Below the pieces are notes generated by a model. It made no database searches, was not told the origin of the DNA, and saw nothing but the letters and a program-made list of their open reading frames with translations. A stretch of 50,423 nucleotides of DNA from Gemmatimonadales bacterium (GTDB taxonomy: Bacteria; Gemmatimonadota; Gemmatimonadetes; Gemmatimonadales; GWC2-71-9): the NCBI GenBank assembly GCA_036500345.1, contig DASYCE010000021.1, positions 1-50,423 of the forward strand, in the 5' to 3' direction. Of the stretch, positions 25,482 through 32,991 are shown piece after piece. Every line of letters begins with the position of its first letter. Within the stretch, counting starts at the first letter, position 1. The position numbers and the translations under genes were made by a program.

Positions 25482-25518
25482 ATGCCGCTTGCATGATGGA
25501 ATTGGACGCGAGCGGCAT
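25482..25518. terminator. Possible hairpin between convergent genes
   Basis: ATGCCGCT (25482-25489) pairs with AGCGGCAT (25511-25518) over a 21-base loop, with partial pairing further out. It lies between the convergent ends at 25442 and 25547. The loop is large and there is no T-run, so the call is weak. Confidence 0.3.
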
Positions 25519-25546
25519 TGGCTGAGCGTGCCGTCAGGGAACAACC

Positions 25547-26809
25547 TTACCGACCACCACCACGCTCCTCAACCAGTCGCATCGACTCACGGCTGACGAA
25601 AATCTGTGCCGCAAACTGTTCGCCCCAGCCGAGCGGCGTCACGTCGCGATACTCGCGCAGCGGCCCGCCACCGTGCCCTTCTTCCAGCCTCGCCCTGATC
25701 GACGCGCGGATGTTCGGATCGGCGCCGCGAGCGAGGAGGAGCCGGGTAAACGCTGCGTCATCGGGACGCCCCTTGCCGTAGTTCACCCAGAAGTTGTGCT
25801 GCGATACGACCGTCGAGAAGAGCGCGGTGTAGCCACCAAAGCCATCGGCATCGACGGCCGCCCGCGCGTCGACAGGCATCCCGTGATCGAGGAGCCACGT
25901 CGCGATCTCCAGTTCGTCGAAATACGCGGCGATGTGCAGCAACGTCGTCCCGGCAACCGGCGTTCCCTGCGCAGTATACGGCTCGCGGAGCCGGGTCATC
26001 GGAAAGACGTCGGCGACGTCGAAAGTGCGCGTGAGCAGATCCGGATCGCGGGCGAGGTGTGATTCGAGGAGGTCGATCCGGCCGCGATGGAGCGCCATCA
26101 CCGGCGTGTCGGGGAGCTCGAGACCGTGTTCGACGTACATCGCGAGGATGCGATGCTTGGCGTCAGGCTTTCGCGAGTCGGAGCCGAGCAGATGCTCCAT
26201 CGTGTTGATGTCGAGCCCCTCCGGCGGGATGCGAACGCCTAAGGCGAAGAGGGCGGCGGTTCCCGCGTCGTTGAGGGTGTATGCGGGTCCGGTGAGGGCG
26301 CGGACGTCGAGCGGCGGACGACCGGCCATCTCGTAGATCATTTGCAGCGTGCCGGTCTTCCCCTGGAGGGCGGCGCGGCCCGCGGCCGACAGCAGGTCGG
26401 TGGCACCCATCTGGTGGAGCATCCGGATAATCTCGTCGCGGCCGAGATTGGCCGCGTAGGTCAGCGGCGGTCCCCAGTTGCTGTCGGTGCGAATCAACAC
26501 CGGCTCGTGCAGGAGATGCGGATTCGCCGTGATGAGCGATCGGACGGTGTCGATCGAATCGTCGCAGATCGCGCGCGCGAGATTCACCCCCTGGACAAGG
26601 CGCGGCCAGCTCGTCGCCTGATAGGAGCGCGCCAGGACGAGTTGCGCATCGGCAAGCTTTGCTGTCGAGGGGTCGACCGGATCGGGGTGATGTTCGCGGA
26701 GTTCGGCGACGGCGATGGGATCGCCGGCGTGGATGGCGCGAAGGAGTTCCTTCGCCTGGCGGTGCAGCTGATCGAGGTCGGGATGAACGGGAAGGCGGCG
26801 GACGGGCAT
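25547..26809 (-). CDS. Ankyrin-repeat protein
   Basis: This is a 420-residue cytoplasmic protein. It opens with RRLPVHPDLDQLHRQAKELL, the conserved N-terminal helix of a bacterial ankyrin family in which 'LxxQAKxLL' precedes the repeats. Ankyrin units follow, for example GPPLTYAANLGRDEIIRMLH, TTLLHIAAYFDELEIATWLL and FTRLLLARGADPNIRASI; the middle repeats are divergent. Such proteins bind other proteins, and the partner is unknown. AAGGAGG lies six bases before the ATG. A complementary CCTCCTT 27 bases further upstream may mask it. It could be in one transcript with the zinc-ribbon protein gene at 26984, 174 bases upstream. Confidence 0.85.
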   Translation of the reverse strand: MPVRRLPVHPDLDQLHRQAKELLRAIHAGDPIAVAELREHHPDPVDPSTAKLADAQLVLARSYQATSWPRLVQGVNLARAICDDSIDTVRSLITANPHLLHEPVLIRTDSNWGPPLTYAANLGRDEIIRMLHQMGATDLLSAAGRAALQGKTGTLQMIYEMAGRPPLDVRALTGPAYTLNDAGTAALFALGVRIPPEGLDINTMEHLLGSDSRKPDAKHRILAMYVEHGLELPDTPVMALHRGRIDLLESHLARDPDLLTRTFDVADVFPMTRLREPYTAQGTPVAGTTLLHIAAYFDELEIATWLLDHGMPVDARAAVDADGFGGYTALFSTVVSQHNFWVNYGKGRPDDAAFTRLLLARGADPNIRASIRARLEEGHGGGPLREYRDVTPLGWGEQFAAQIFVSRESMRLVEERGGGR

Positions 26810-26815
26810 GACGAT

Positions 26816-26856
26816 CCTCCTTGAGGTCGCCCTGGTCCGCTGACGGGCTAAGGAGG
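26816..26856 (-). promoter_or_regulatory. Possible Shine-Dalgarno-masking stem upstream of ankyrin gene
   Basis: On the minus strand the ribosome binding site AAGGAGG (complement of 26816-26822) can pair perfectly with CCTCCTT (complement of 26850-26856). If the transcript includes both, initiation of the ankyrin protein could be limited by this seven-pair stem with its 27-base loop. Confidence 0.35.
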
Positions 26857-26983
26857 TTCGGGATGTATCCGGAAACTCGGCACTACTGCAGGTGGACGCA
26901 GTCCTTCCCGCGGACAGGCGGCGCCCTGCGCGCCGTGCAGAGAAGGTAGGCGCAGGTAAGGGAGGCGCAAGGCGAAGGTCGGT

Positions 26984-28120
26984 TCACGGGTCGAGCGCCT
27001 CCGCTTCGTCGGCGACAGTCGATGCAGCGAGTGCGCGGCTCCTGAGCTCGCCGGTGCCGTCATCATGACCATCGACCTTGAGTGCAAGCTCGAGGGCGGC
27101 GAGATAGATCCATGGAAGTGTCGCGAGTTGGATCCGTCCGTCCTGATCGGTGCGGAATCCGTCAAGTGCGCGGAAGAGACCGCGCAACCCGCCGACGGCG
27201 CGGAGCAGTTCGGCGGCGCGTTCATCGTTGCGCACGGAATAGAGCTTCGGCTTTCCGGGTGCCTTGGTCGCTATCCACGGCCACAGATGGTGGTAGAGAT
27301 CGATGGCGTGATCGCCGATGACGATCTGATCATCGCGAAGGCCGCAGATCATCAGCTCACCGGCGTGGGTCCAGTCGATAGTGAGACGGCGGACATCTTC
27401 GCGGCTGATTGGCACCAGCCTGCTGTATTGAGTGAAACCGTGCGCCAGCGGAAACCACCGAAGCGACGCGTAGCTGACAGCAAGAATCAATGGCGTGGCC
27501 AGCGTCATGCCCACAACAGCATAGCCAACATACGCAGTTCCTTCGTGTAGGCCGATCGTAACGAGGCCTGCAACAGCAACAGCAATCGCGATGAACCACG
27601 ACCACAAAGCGACGCGTTCCTTCGCAAGCCATCGCTGGAGGAGGAAGACCGGAGCAGTAAGCGTGTACTCTGAAAGCGCGACGATCCACATCCACGGATC
27701 GGTGCCGAAGATCAGGTATCCCAGAACGATGGATATAAGACCGCTGACGCCGAAAAAAATGTAGACCAAGCGATACATTCTCGATCGCTTGTCCACTTCT
27801 CGCTGCAGCTGAAAAGCGAGCGACTCCTCTCCACTTTCCGGCGCTCCGATCTTGATCAGTTCAACGGTGCCGAGCCTGACTGGGGCAAACGCGGACGGCG
27901 CCTCGCCAGCCGGAGTTCGCGCGGCGAACCGGGCCGAGAGTTCCGGAAGTGCGGCCTCGGAGGCGTCAGGACCGAGAAGATTCCACTCGCCGCAATCGGA
28001 GCAGATGCGCCACACACGGTGGCGCACCGGGTCGAAAGCGATGCGTGACGCGTCGGGAATCGACGCGAGCTCGCCGTTCGGCGGGAACGGGCGGTGACAT
28101 GTGATGCAGGTGAGGGACAT
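26984..28120 (-). CDS. Zinc-ribbon membrane protein of unknown function
   Basis: The 378-residue protein begins with a zinc-ribbon-like knuckle pair, CITC at residues 5-8 and CSDC at 40-43. An Ala/Pro-rich linker follows, then four membrane helices at about 118-215 (RLVYIFFGVSGLISIVLGYL, FIAIAVAVAGLVTIGL and VGMTLATPLILAVSYA among them). The remaining 160 residues are soluble and contain HHLWPWIATKAPG and an acidic C-terminus. I know no named family for this layout. The ribbon may bind zinc on the cytoplasmic side. No Shine-Dalgarno was used to fix the start; the ATG at 28120 is chosen because the Cys pair begins at residue 5. Confidence 0.7.
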   Translation of the reverse strand: MSLTCITCHRPFPPNGELASIPDASRIAFDPVRHRVWRICSDCGEWNLLGPDASEAALPELSARFAARTPAGEAPSAFAPVRLGTVELIKIGAPESGEESLAFQLQREVDKRSRMYRLVYIFFGVSGLISIVLGYLIFGTDPWMWIVALSEYTLTAPVFLLQRWLAKERVALWSWFIAIAVAVAGLVTIGLHEGTAYVGYAVVGMTLATPLILAVSYASLRWFPLAHGFTQYSRLVPISREDVRRLTIDWTHAGELMICGLRDDQIVIGDHAIDLYHHLWPWIATKAPGKPKLYSVRNDERAAELLRAVGGLRGLFRALDGFRTDQDGRIQLATLPWIYLAALELALKVDGHDDGTGELRSRALAASTVADEAEALDP

Positions 28121-28214
28121 TGGTCAGCGTCTCGACCCTGAGAGTAACCAGCTTCAGGGAACGAGGCGAGTGAAGTCGACGGTCGGAGGAGGGAGTCGCT
28201 GGGTGGCGGTGGCG

Positions 28215-28856
28215 CTAGTTGCCGAGGATCCAGCCGAAGCCGAACTGGATCAGCGCGTCGGTCTGGTTGCCGTGCTGCAGCTGACCGGGATTCAAACGCA
28301 ATGACTGCGGCAGCGGAAGATCGAAGGTGTACATCAGCGCGCTCAGATCAAGGGTCGCGAGCAGGTGACGACTGACGTTGAGCTGCGCTCCGGCGCCGAC
28401 GGCACCCGCGGGTTGGGCCGAGGAACCGTATCGCGAGTAGGCATCACCGCCATGGCGGATGAGTGCGGGGCCGGCACTAACCCAGAGATGATTCCCCGAG
28501 CGATTGCCGGCAACGGTCACCATCCCCTGCGCGACAATCATCTCGACTTGCGCCGGCGTCGTTGGAGTCGGACCTTCAGGACTGAAGATCGACGGCACCG
28601 TGCTTCTCGCGACAGACGCCATGATCTCGGCGCCGAATCGGTGGCCGAACCATGCCTTGGCTGCACCCCCGATCGCCGTCCCGCTGAGCCCCTGCGGCGT
28701 GAGCGGGAGATCGGTTGCGTAGACCGACGCAGCGTCGAAGTGCCCCAGCGGCCGGTAGTAGCCGATCGTCGGAGCGAGTGTCACGCTCACCTGCGCATGC
28801 AGTGACTGTGCAAGCGCGACGAGCACAATGGCTGCGCTGCAGATCGATCGTCGCAT
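28215..28856 (-). CDS. Outer-membrane beta-barrel-like protein
   Basis: The 213-residue exported protein has signal peptide RRSICSAAIVLVALAQSLHA, cut before QVS. The mature chain shows amphipathic strands with alternating hydrophobic residues (AQVSVTLAPTIGYYRPLGHF, LWVSAGPALIRHG, AVGAGAQLNVSRHLLATLDL). It ends in DALIQFGFGWILGN; the barrel signal is not canonical because the last residue is Asn. The ATG at 28856 directly precedes the n-region; a GTG at 28874 would add six residues. It follows the Cys-rich secreted protein gene closely and is probably in one operon with it. Function unknown. Confidence 0.65.
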   Translation of the reverse strand: MRRSICSAAIVLVALAQSLHAQVSVTLAPTIGYYRPLGHFDAASVYATDLPLTPQGLSGTAIGGAAKAWFGHRFGAEIMASVARSTVPSIFSPEGPTPTTPAQVEMIVAQGMVTVAGNRSGNHLWVSAGPALIRHGGDAYSRYGSSAQPAGAVGAGAQLNVSRHLLATLDLSALMYTFDLPLPQSLRLNPGQLQHGNQTDALIQFGFGWILGN

Positions 28857-28877
28857 GCTGGATGGAAAAATCACGAG

Positions 28878-29288
28878 TCAGCTGGGTGGCGGAAGCGTTT
28901 CGACATCGAGCTCGGTGATTCGCGCACGACATGGCGTGAATCCGCATCCCCACTCAAGTGTGCGCCAGGCGGTGCCGTTCAACCGCTTGGCGGTGATGCC
29001 GTCGGGTGTACCGTGAAGGGTGAACGAGAATTTCGGGTCGAGCGCGCGGTGGTTATCGAGCGTGATGATGCCGAGCGCATCGACTCGTGCTCCGCAGCTC
29101 CGCGCGCTGGCGCAGGTGAACGACGCCTTCCATGGCGTGCTGCAGCCGGTCATGCACTCGGCCGACCAGGTGGCAGCCGAATGCTCGAGAATGATGGTGA
29201 AATGCGCAGGGGCGGCAGCGCGAGGTTGCGGCGCCGCGCTCGCGGCAACGAGAAATGCGCCAGTCAGGATTGCAGCGGGTCGGAACAT
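28878..29288 (-). CDS. Small secreted cysteine-rich protein
   Basis: This is a 136-residue protein with signal peptide FRPAAILTGAFLVAASAAP. The mature part holds six Cys in close pairs: AECMTGC, FTCASARSC and WGCGFTPC. Three disulfides would form outside the cytoplasm. The strands HFTIILEHSAATW and PKFSFTLHGTPDGITAKRLN suggest a small beta domain. I do not recognise a family. GGAGGGAA eight bases before the ATG at 29288 decides the start; longer in-frame versions lack a signal peptide. It lies just upstream of the beta-barrel gene (22 bases from stop to its ATG), so the two may be co-expressed. Confidence 0.7.
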   Translation of the reverse strand: MFRPAAILTGAFLVAASAAPQPRAAAPAHFTIILEHSAATWSAECMTGCSTPWKASFTCASARSCGARVDALGIITLDNHRALDPKFSFTLHGTPDGITAKRLNGTAWRTLEWGCGFTPCRARITELDVETLPPPS

Positions 29289-29383
29289 TGCAGGTTCCCT
29301 CCGGATGCGGGCCCATGTCGGCGATACAGGTGCACCAATACTACAGCGTCGTGCGCTTGGGCGGCGGCGCTCCTGGCCCCCGC

Positions 29384-29887
29384 TCAGTGAAAATGGCAGG
29401 CCTTTCCCGGCGACCAGTCGCCGTTGGACCTGCGGATCATCAGGCGCGCGCGCCGTCTCGTGTCGACGCCCTCCCCGATCGTCCATGGCACCATGGTCGC
29501 ATACTCTCCGAGCCAGCGTGCCAGCTCGGCGACCGGCAGTTCGAACTGGTCTGCGTCGGTCTCGAAGAGGAAGAGATCAGTCGGCGCCAGGCCAAGATGC
29601 GTGATCCCCTTGTTCAGCCATTGCAGCTGATTGGCGAATCGCTGCTCGGCGCGAACGCGCTGCTCATCGTCGAACGTGCCGATGTTCCACAGGGCGATCA
29701 TCCCCGGTTCGGCGAGCGGCGCCGCGATCAGCGGCTTTGGGGCGCGGGAGAGGTGCTCGCGCGCAGCGGCCCAGCGCTCGCGCCTTCCATGCGGGGCGAA
29801 TATCCATTCGAGCGGCGACGCAGGATGGTCTCGCGGCTGTTGTACAAACCGCATCACCTGAAGGGTCAGCTCAGCACACAGGTCCAT
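29384..29887 (-). CDS. Hypothetical protein
   Basis: This is a 167-residue soluble protein with no signal peptide or membrane helix. The sequence is rich in Trp, Arg and Glu (for example EWIFAPHGRRERWAAAREHL and DLFLFETDADQFELPVAELA). No family is recognised. GGGGGTG lies before the ATG at 29887. It is divergent from the beta-propeller gene at 30012 and is followed 95 bases later by the Cys-rich secreted protein gene. The reading frame looks genuine because codon use agrees with its neighbours, but there is no functional clue. Confidence 0.55.
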   Translation of the reverse strand: MDLCAELTLQVMRFVQQPRDHPASPLEWIFAPHGRRERWAAAREHLSRAPKPLIAAPLAEPGMIALWNIGTFDDEQRVRAEQRFANQLQWLNKGITHLGLAPTDLFLFETDADQFELPVAELARWLGEYATMVPWTIGEGVDTRRRARLMIRRSNGDWSPGKACHFH

Positions 29888-30011
29888 CGTGCACCCCCAC
29901 AGAGACGTTCGCAGCAGGGAGCATACTCGGCGAACCGGTCAGCTGTCACCTCTCGACCGTCTGCCGGCCGGCTCATCCGCTGGCGCCCGGAATTTGCCGT
30001 ACATTCTGTTC

Positions 30012-31061
30012 ATGCGCATCCGCGTTCATGGCGCCCTGGCAGTGCTCATTGTCGCGCATGCCACGGCGCAGCAGCCGGGCGATCTCAACAAGGCCAACCG
30101 CGACTCTCTCGCGGCGCATCGGATCAGCAGCACCACGCTCCGTGGCGAGGTCGTCGTGGACGACACCGCCATCGGCTCTCCGCGATCGCTGGCGACGCAG
30201 GGGCACTTCCTCTGGATCGCCGACCGCAACGGGCCGCCATTCGTCCACGTGGTCGACGTGCAATCCGATCGCGTGGTCGCATCGTACGGGGCCAAGGGCG
30301 AGGGACCGGGTGACTTTGCGGGGTTTCCCCGCCTGAGCATTCGACCTGGCGAGCCGTCGAATGGATGGGGGTACGACGAGCACCTGCGCCGCATGACACC
30401 GCTGCCCGAAGCCGCAAGATCAGCGGAACCGTCGACCCTCGGGCTGCCAGCCGACCGTTCCCTGTATGATCTTCGCTGGAACTCGCACGACCGCCTCCTC
30501 GGCGTCACCGACATGGATACCAGCCGGTATGTGGTCTACGATGCCAGCGGCAAACTTGTCGACAGATTCCTCGGCGGATTGCTCGGTAACAGCGACATTC
30601 CGATCCTGAGCCGGCGCTCCGCGTCCAATGGCTTCTCGTTCTGCAGTGCCGGCGATGGACGCCACGCGGCCGTCACGTTCGTCGCCGCCGGCCGCATCGA
30701 GCTCGTTGATGCATCGACGCACACGTTGCGGCGGGCGGCGGTCCCGTTTGCGTCGGACGGCGGTTTCACTCACGCACCCGACGGTCGCTGGACGTTTGAC
30801 CATGGCACGCGGTATTACGCGGACTGCGCGGCGACGTCACGGCACCTGTATGCGTTGTTCGTCGGCAAGGCGTTCGCCGCGACGGGGGGTCGAGCCGTCG
30901 CGGCGGACTATCTGCAGATGTTCGACTGGACCGGACGACTGGAGGCGGTGTACCTCCTCGATCAGCCGATGAGTACACTCACGGTGAGCGGCGACAGCGT
31001 GGTGTATGCGGGCGGGACAGAAGTGACCGCAATCTATCGATTCAGGCTGCCGCGCCCTTAG
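30012..31061 (+). CDS. Exported six-bladed beta-propeller-like protein
   Basis: This 349-residue protein has a signal peptide (RIRVHGALAVLIVAHATA) followed by QQPGD. Repeated four-strand units fit a TolB/NHL-like six-bladed propeller: PRSLATQGHFLWIADRNGPP, FVHVVDVQSDRVVASYGAKG, LRWNSHDRLLGVTDMDTSRY, RHAAVTFVAAGRIELVD and MSTLTVSGDSVVYAGGTE. The segment GAKGEGPGDFAGFPRLSIRP is typical of secreted 6-bladed propellers in this phylum. Two Cys are present (FSFCSAG, YADCAAT). The ATG at 30012 has no Shine-Dalgarno; TACATT ends seven bases before it, fitting a leaderless promoter. Ligand unknown. Confidence 0.7.
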   Translation: MRIRVHGALAVLIVAHATAQQPGDLNKANRDSLAAHRISSTTLRGEVVVDDTAIGSPRSLATQGHFLWIADRNGPPFVHVVDVQSDRVVASYGAKGEGPGDFAGFPRLSIRPGEPSNGWGYDEHLRRMTPLPEAARSAEPSTLGLPADRSLYDLRWNSHDRLLGVTDMDTSRYVVYDASGKLVDRFLGGLLGNSDIPILSRRSASNGFSFCSAGDGRHAAVTFVAAGRIELVDASTHTLRRAAVPFASDGGFTHAPDGRWTFDHGTRYYADCAATSRHLYALFVGKAFAATGGRAVAADYLQMFDWTGRLEAVYLLDQPMSTLTVSGDSVVYAGGTEVTAIYRFRLPRP

Positions 31062-31080
31062 TCGCACCGCCCGCCTTCCT

Positions 31081-31098
31081 CGCGCCGCGACCGGCGCG
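31081..31098. terminator. Hairpin between convergent genes
   Basis: CGCGCCG (31081-31087) pairs perfectly with CGGCGCG (31092-31098) around a four-base loop, between the convergent stops at 31061 and 31114. It is GC-rich without a T-run. Confidence 0.4.
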
Positions 31099-31113
31099 GA
31101 CCGCCACCCCCAG

Positions 31114-31290
31114 CTAGTCGTCGTCGTGCTGGATGATGACGATCGGGTCCTTCTCCTTCTCTTCCTTGACGGTCCGCTCGGTCCTCACCGTCGTCTCGTC
31201 CTTCGATTCCGTCTGGCGACTTCCGCCGGAGTCCCGCTTCGTCTCGGTCCGTGTCTCGGAGGTCCGGGTGTATTCGCTTGGCTCGCTCAT
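31114..31290 (-). CDS. Small charged disordered protein
   Basis: The protein is 58 residues, nearly all polar and charged: Thr/Arg/Glu/Lys-rich repeats (SEYTRTSETRTETKRDS) and an acidic end (IVIIQHDDD). Six hydrophobic residues near the C-terminus could form one beta-strand. It is probably unstructured. No family is recognised. GGAG six to seven bases before the ATG at 31290 supports the start; the longer in-frame version has no such site. It may be a stress- or binding-type small protein (no direct evidence). It is divergent from the small membrane protein at 31417. Confidence 0.6.
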   Translation of the reverse strand: MSEPSEYTRTSETRTETKRDSGGSRQTESKDETTVRTERTVKEEKEKDPIVIIQHDDD

Positions 31291-31416
31291 CGTCGATCTC
31301 CGTTGAAGGTGGTCGATTCCCATTCTCGGAGACGGCGCACTCGCCCCGCGATGCACTGTGCGAGTGATATCCCAGAAGGCGTCACCGCTTGACGTCAACC
31401 GAACCGGGAGGGAGCC

Positions 31417-31665
31417 ATGCGTTTCATCAAGCCGCTGCTCACGTCACTTGGATTGCTGATGATCACAGGCGTGAACGCCGTAGCCCTGGCCGCGCAGGAT
31501 CCCGCGGTCAAGGTGAACGTCAAGACCGACGCCACGGATACGACGTGGTACACAACGCCGGCGGCGATCGCGATCGGGTGCCTGATCGTGCTGCTGATCA
31601 TCGTGCTGACGGTGCTGGCGGCGCGACGGAAGGGCGGAGGCAGCACCACCACGGTGATTCGCTAG
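31417..31665 (+). CDS. Small single-pass membrane protein
   Basis: This is an 82-residue protein with an N-terminal signal-like helix (RFIKPLLTSLGLLMITGVNA, then VALAAQ, probably cleaved). A short extracytoplasmic stretch, DPAVKVNVKTDATDTTWYTT, follows, then one membrane helix (AIAIGCLIVLLIIVLTVLAA) and a basic cytoplasmic tail (RRKGGGSTTTVIR). GGGAGGGAG precedes the ATG at a good distance. No family or function is recognised. It stands alone: divergent from the small charged protein and convergent with the acyl-CoA dehydrogenase. Confidence 0.7.
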   Translation: MRFIKPLLTSLGLLMITGVNAVALAAQDPAVKVNVKTDATDTTWYTTPAAIAIGCLIVLLIIVLTVLAARRKGGGSTTTVIR

Positions 31666-31711
31666 CGCTTCGGGAGCGGGCCGACCGTACCGGCCGGCCC
31701 GGCATCCGGCG

Positions 31712-32851
31712 TTACATACCCAGCACATTCCTCGCGATCACCATCCGCTGAATTTCGCTGGTCCCTTCGCCGATGGTGCAGAGCTTCACGTCGCGATAGA
31801 ACTTCTCCGCCGGGAATTCCTTGATGAAACCGTACCCGCCGAAGATCTGCACGCACTTCTCGGTCGCGCGGACGGCGACCTCCGACGCGTAGAGCTTCGC
31901 CATCGACGACCAGAGCGTCGTCTTCTCGCCGGCATCCTTCATCGCCGCGGCGCGATAGCAGAGGAGCCGAGCCGCTTCGATCTCCGTCGCCATGTCGGCG
32001 AGCATGAACTGGATCGCCTGGAAACTCGCGATCGGCTGGCCGAACGCCGGCCGCTGTTTGGCGTACTCGCGAGCCGCGTCGTAGGCACCGCGCGCAATCC
32101 CCACCGACAGCGCCGCGATCGAGATCCGCCCGCCGTCGAGGACCTTCATCGCATCGCTGAAGCCGTGGCCAACCTGGCCGAGGACGTTGGCATCGCTGAC
32201 CCGGCAGTTCTCGAGAATCAGCTCCGCGGTGTCCGAGATCCGCATGCCGAGCTTGTTCTCCTTCTTCCCGGCGCGAATACCCGGCCGGTCCATCTCGATC
32301 GCGAACGCCGTGACGCCGTGACGGGCGCCGCGCTCGGTGACCGTGAGCACCACCGCGACCTGCGCGTGGCTGGCGTTGGTGATGAAGTTCTTGGTGCCGT
32401 TGATCACCCACTCGTTGCCGTCCTTGACGGCGGTAGTCTGCATCCCCGACGCGTCGCTCCCCGATCCCGGCTCGGTGAGCGCCCAGCATCCGATCCACTC
32501 GCCGGTGGTGAGCTTGCTCAGATACTTCCGCTTCTGCTCATCGTTCCCGGCGAGATAGATGTGCCCGCTGCAGAGCGAGTTGTGCGCCGCGACCGCGAGC
32601 GCGATCCCCGACTCGACCGCAGCAAGCTCCTCGACGATGTTGACGTAGTCGACATACGAGAGCCCGGCGCCGCCGAATTTCTCGGGGAAGATCGCGCCGA
32701 GCATGCCAAGGTCGCCGAGCTGGTGAATCACTTCGAGCGGGAGGTGCTGCGCTTCGTCCCATTCCATCACGTGCGGCTTGATCTCGCGCACGGCAAAGTC
32801 CCGCACCATCTGGCGGACCTGTTCCTGCTCGGCGGTCAGCTTGAAATCCAT
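31712..32851 (-). CDS. Short-chain acyl-CoA dehydrogenase
   Basis: This 379-residue FAD enzyme oxidises acyl-CoA to trans-2-enoyl-CoA, the first beta-oxidation step, so it can feed the fadI/fadJ products of this window. Motifs of the family in order: FKLTAEQEQVRQMVRDFA at the start, CWALTEPGSGSDASGM (flavin/substrate loop), GTKNFITNASHA, LDGGRISIAALSVGIARGAY, AFGQPIASFQAIQFMLADMA, and IFGGYGFIKEFPAEKFYRD. The terminal segment IGEGTSEIQRMVIARNVL holds the catalytic-base Glu, as in butyryl-CoA dehydrogenases. GGGAGAG lies upstream of the ATG at 32851. The exact chain-length preference cannot be read. It is followed by a small protein gene on the other strand. Confidence 0.93.
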   Translation of the reverse strand: MDFKLTAEQEQVRQMVRDFAVREIKPHVMEWDEAQHLPLEVIHQLGDLGMLGAIFPEKFGGAGLSYVDYVNIVEELAAVESGIALAVAAHNSLCSGHIYLAGNDEQKRKYLSKLTTGEWIGCWALTEPGSGSDASGMQTTAVKDGNEWVINGTKNFITNASHAQVAVVLTVTERGARHGVTAFAIEMDRPGIRAGKKENKLGMRISDTAELILENCRVSDANVLGQVGHGFSDAMKVLDGGRISIAALSVGIARGAYDAAREYAKQRPAFGQPIASFQAIQFMLADMATEIEAARLLCYRAAAMKDAGEKTTLWSSMAKLYASEVAVRATEKCVQIFGGYGFIKEFPAEKFYRDVKLCTIGEGTSEIQRMVIARNVLGM

Positions 32852-32922
32852 CGGCGATGCTCTCCCAGGGGCTGTTCGTCGCGCCATTTTCGCGCGGTCG
32901 CGGCATAGTAGCGCGGTCGGGG

Positions 32923-32990
32923 CCGGGATGACAGCTGTGTCCCTCGGCTTCGGCGCTTCCCTCGCTTCGCTCGGGACAGGCGGGATGACA
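32923..32990. repeat. Intergenic GTCATCCCGAGC-type repeat, copy 2
   Basis: On the minus strand, directly behind the phosphoesterase stop, two GTCATCCCG units (complement of 32982-32990 and 32923-32931) flank GTCCCGAGCGAAGCGAGGGA (complement of 32957-32976). It shares GAGC(G/A)AAGCGAGGGA with the copy at 19568 and has the same position relative to a gene end. Confidence 0.55.
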
Positions 32991-32991
32991 A

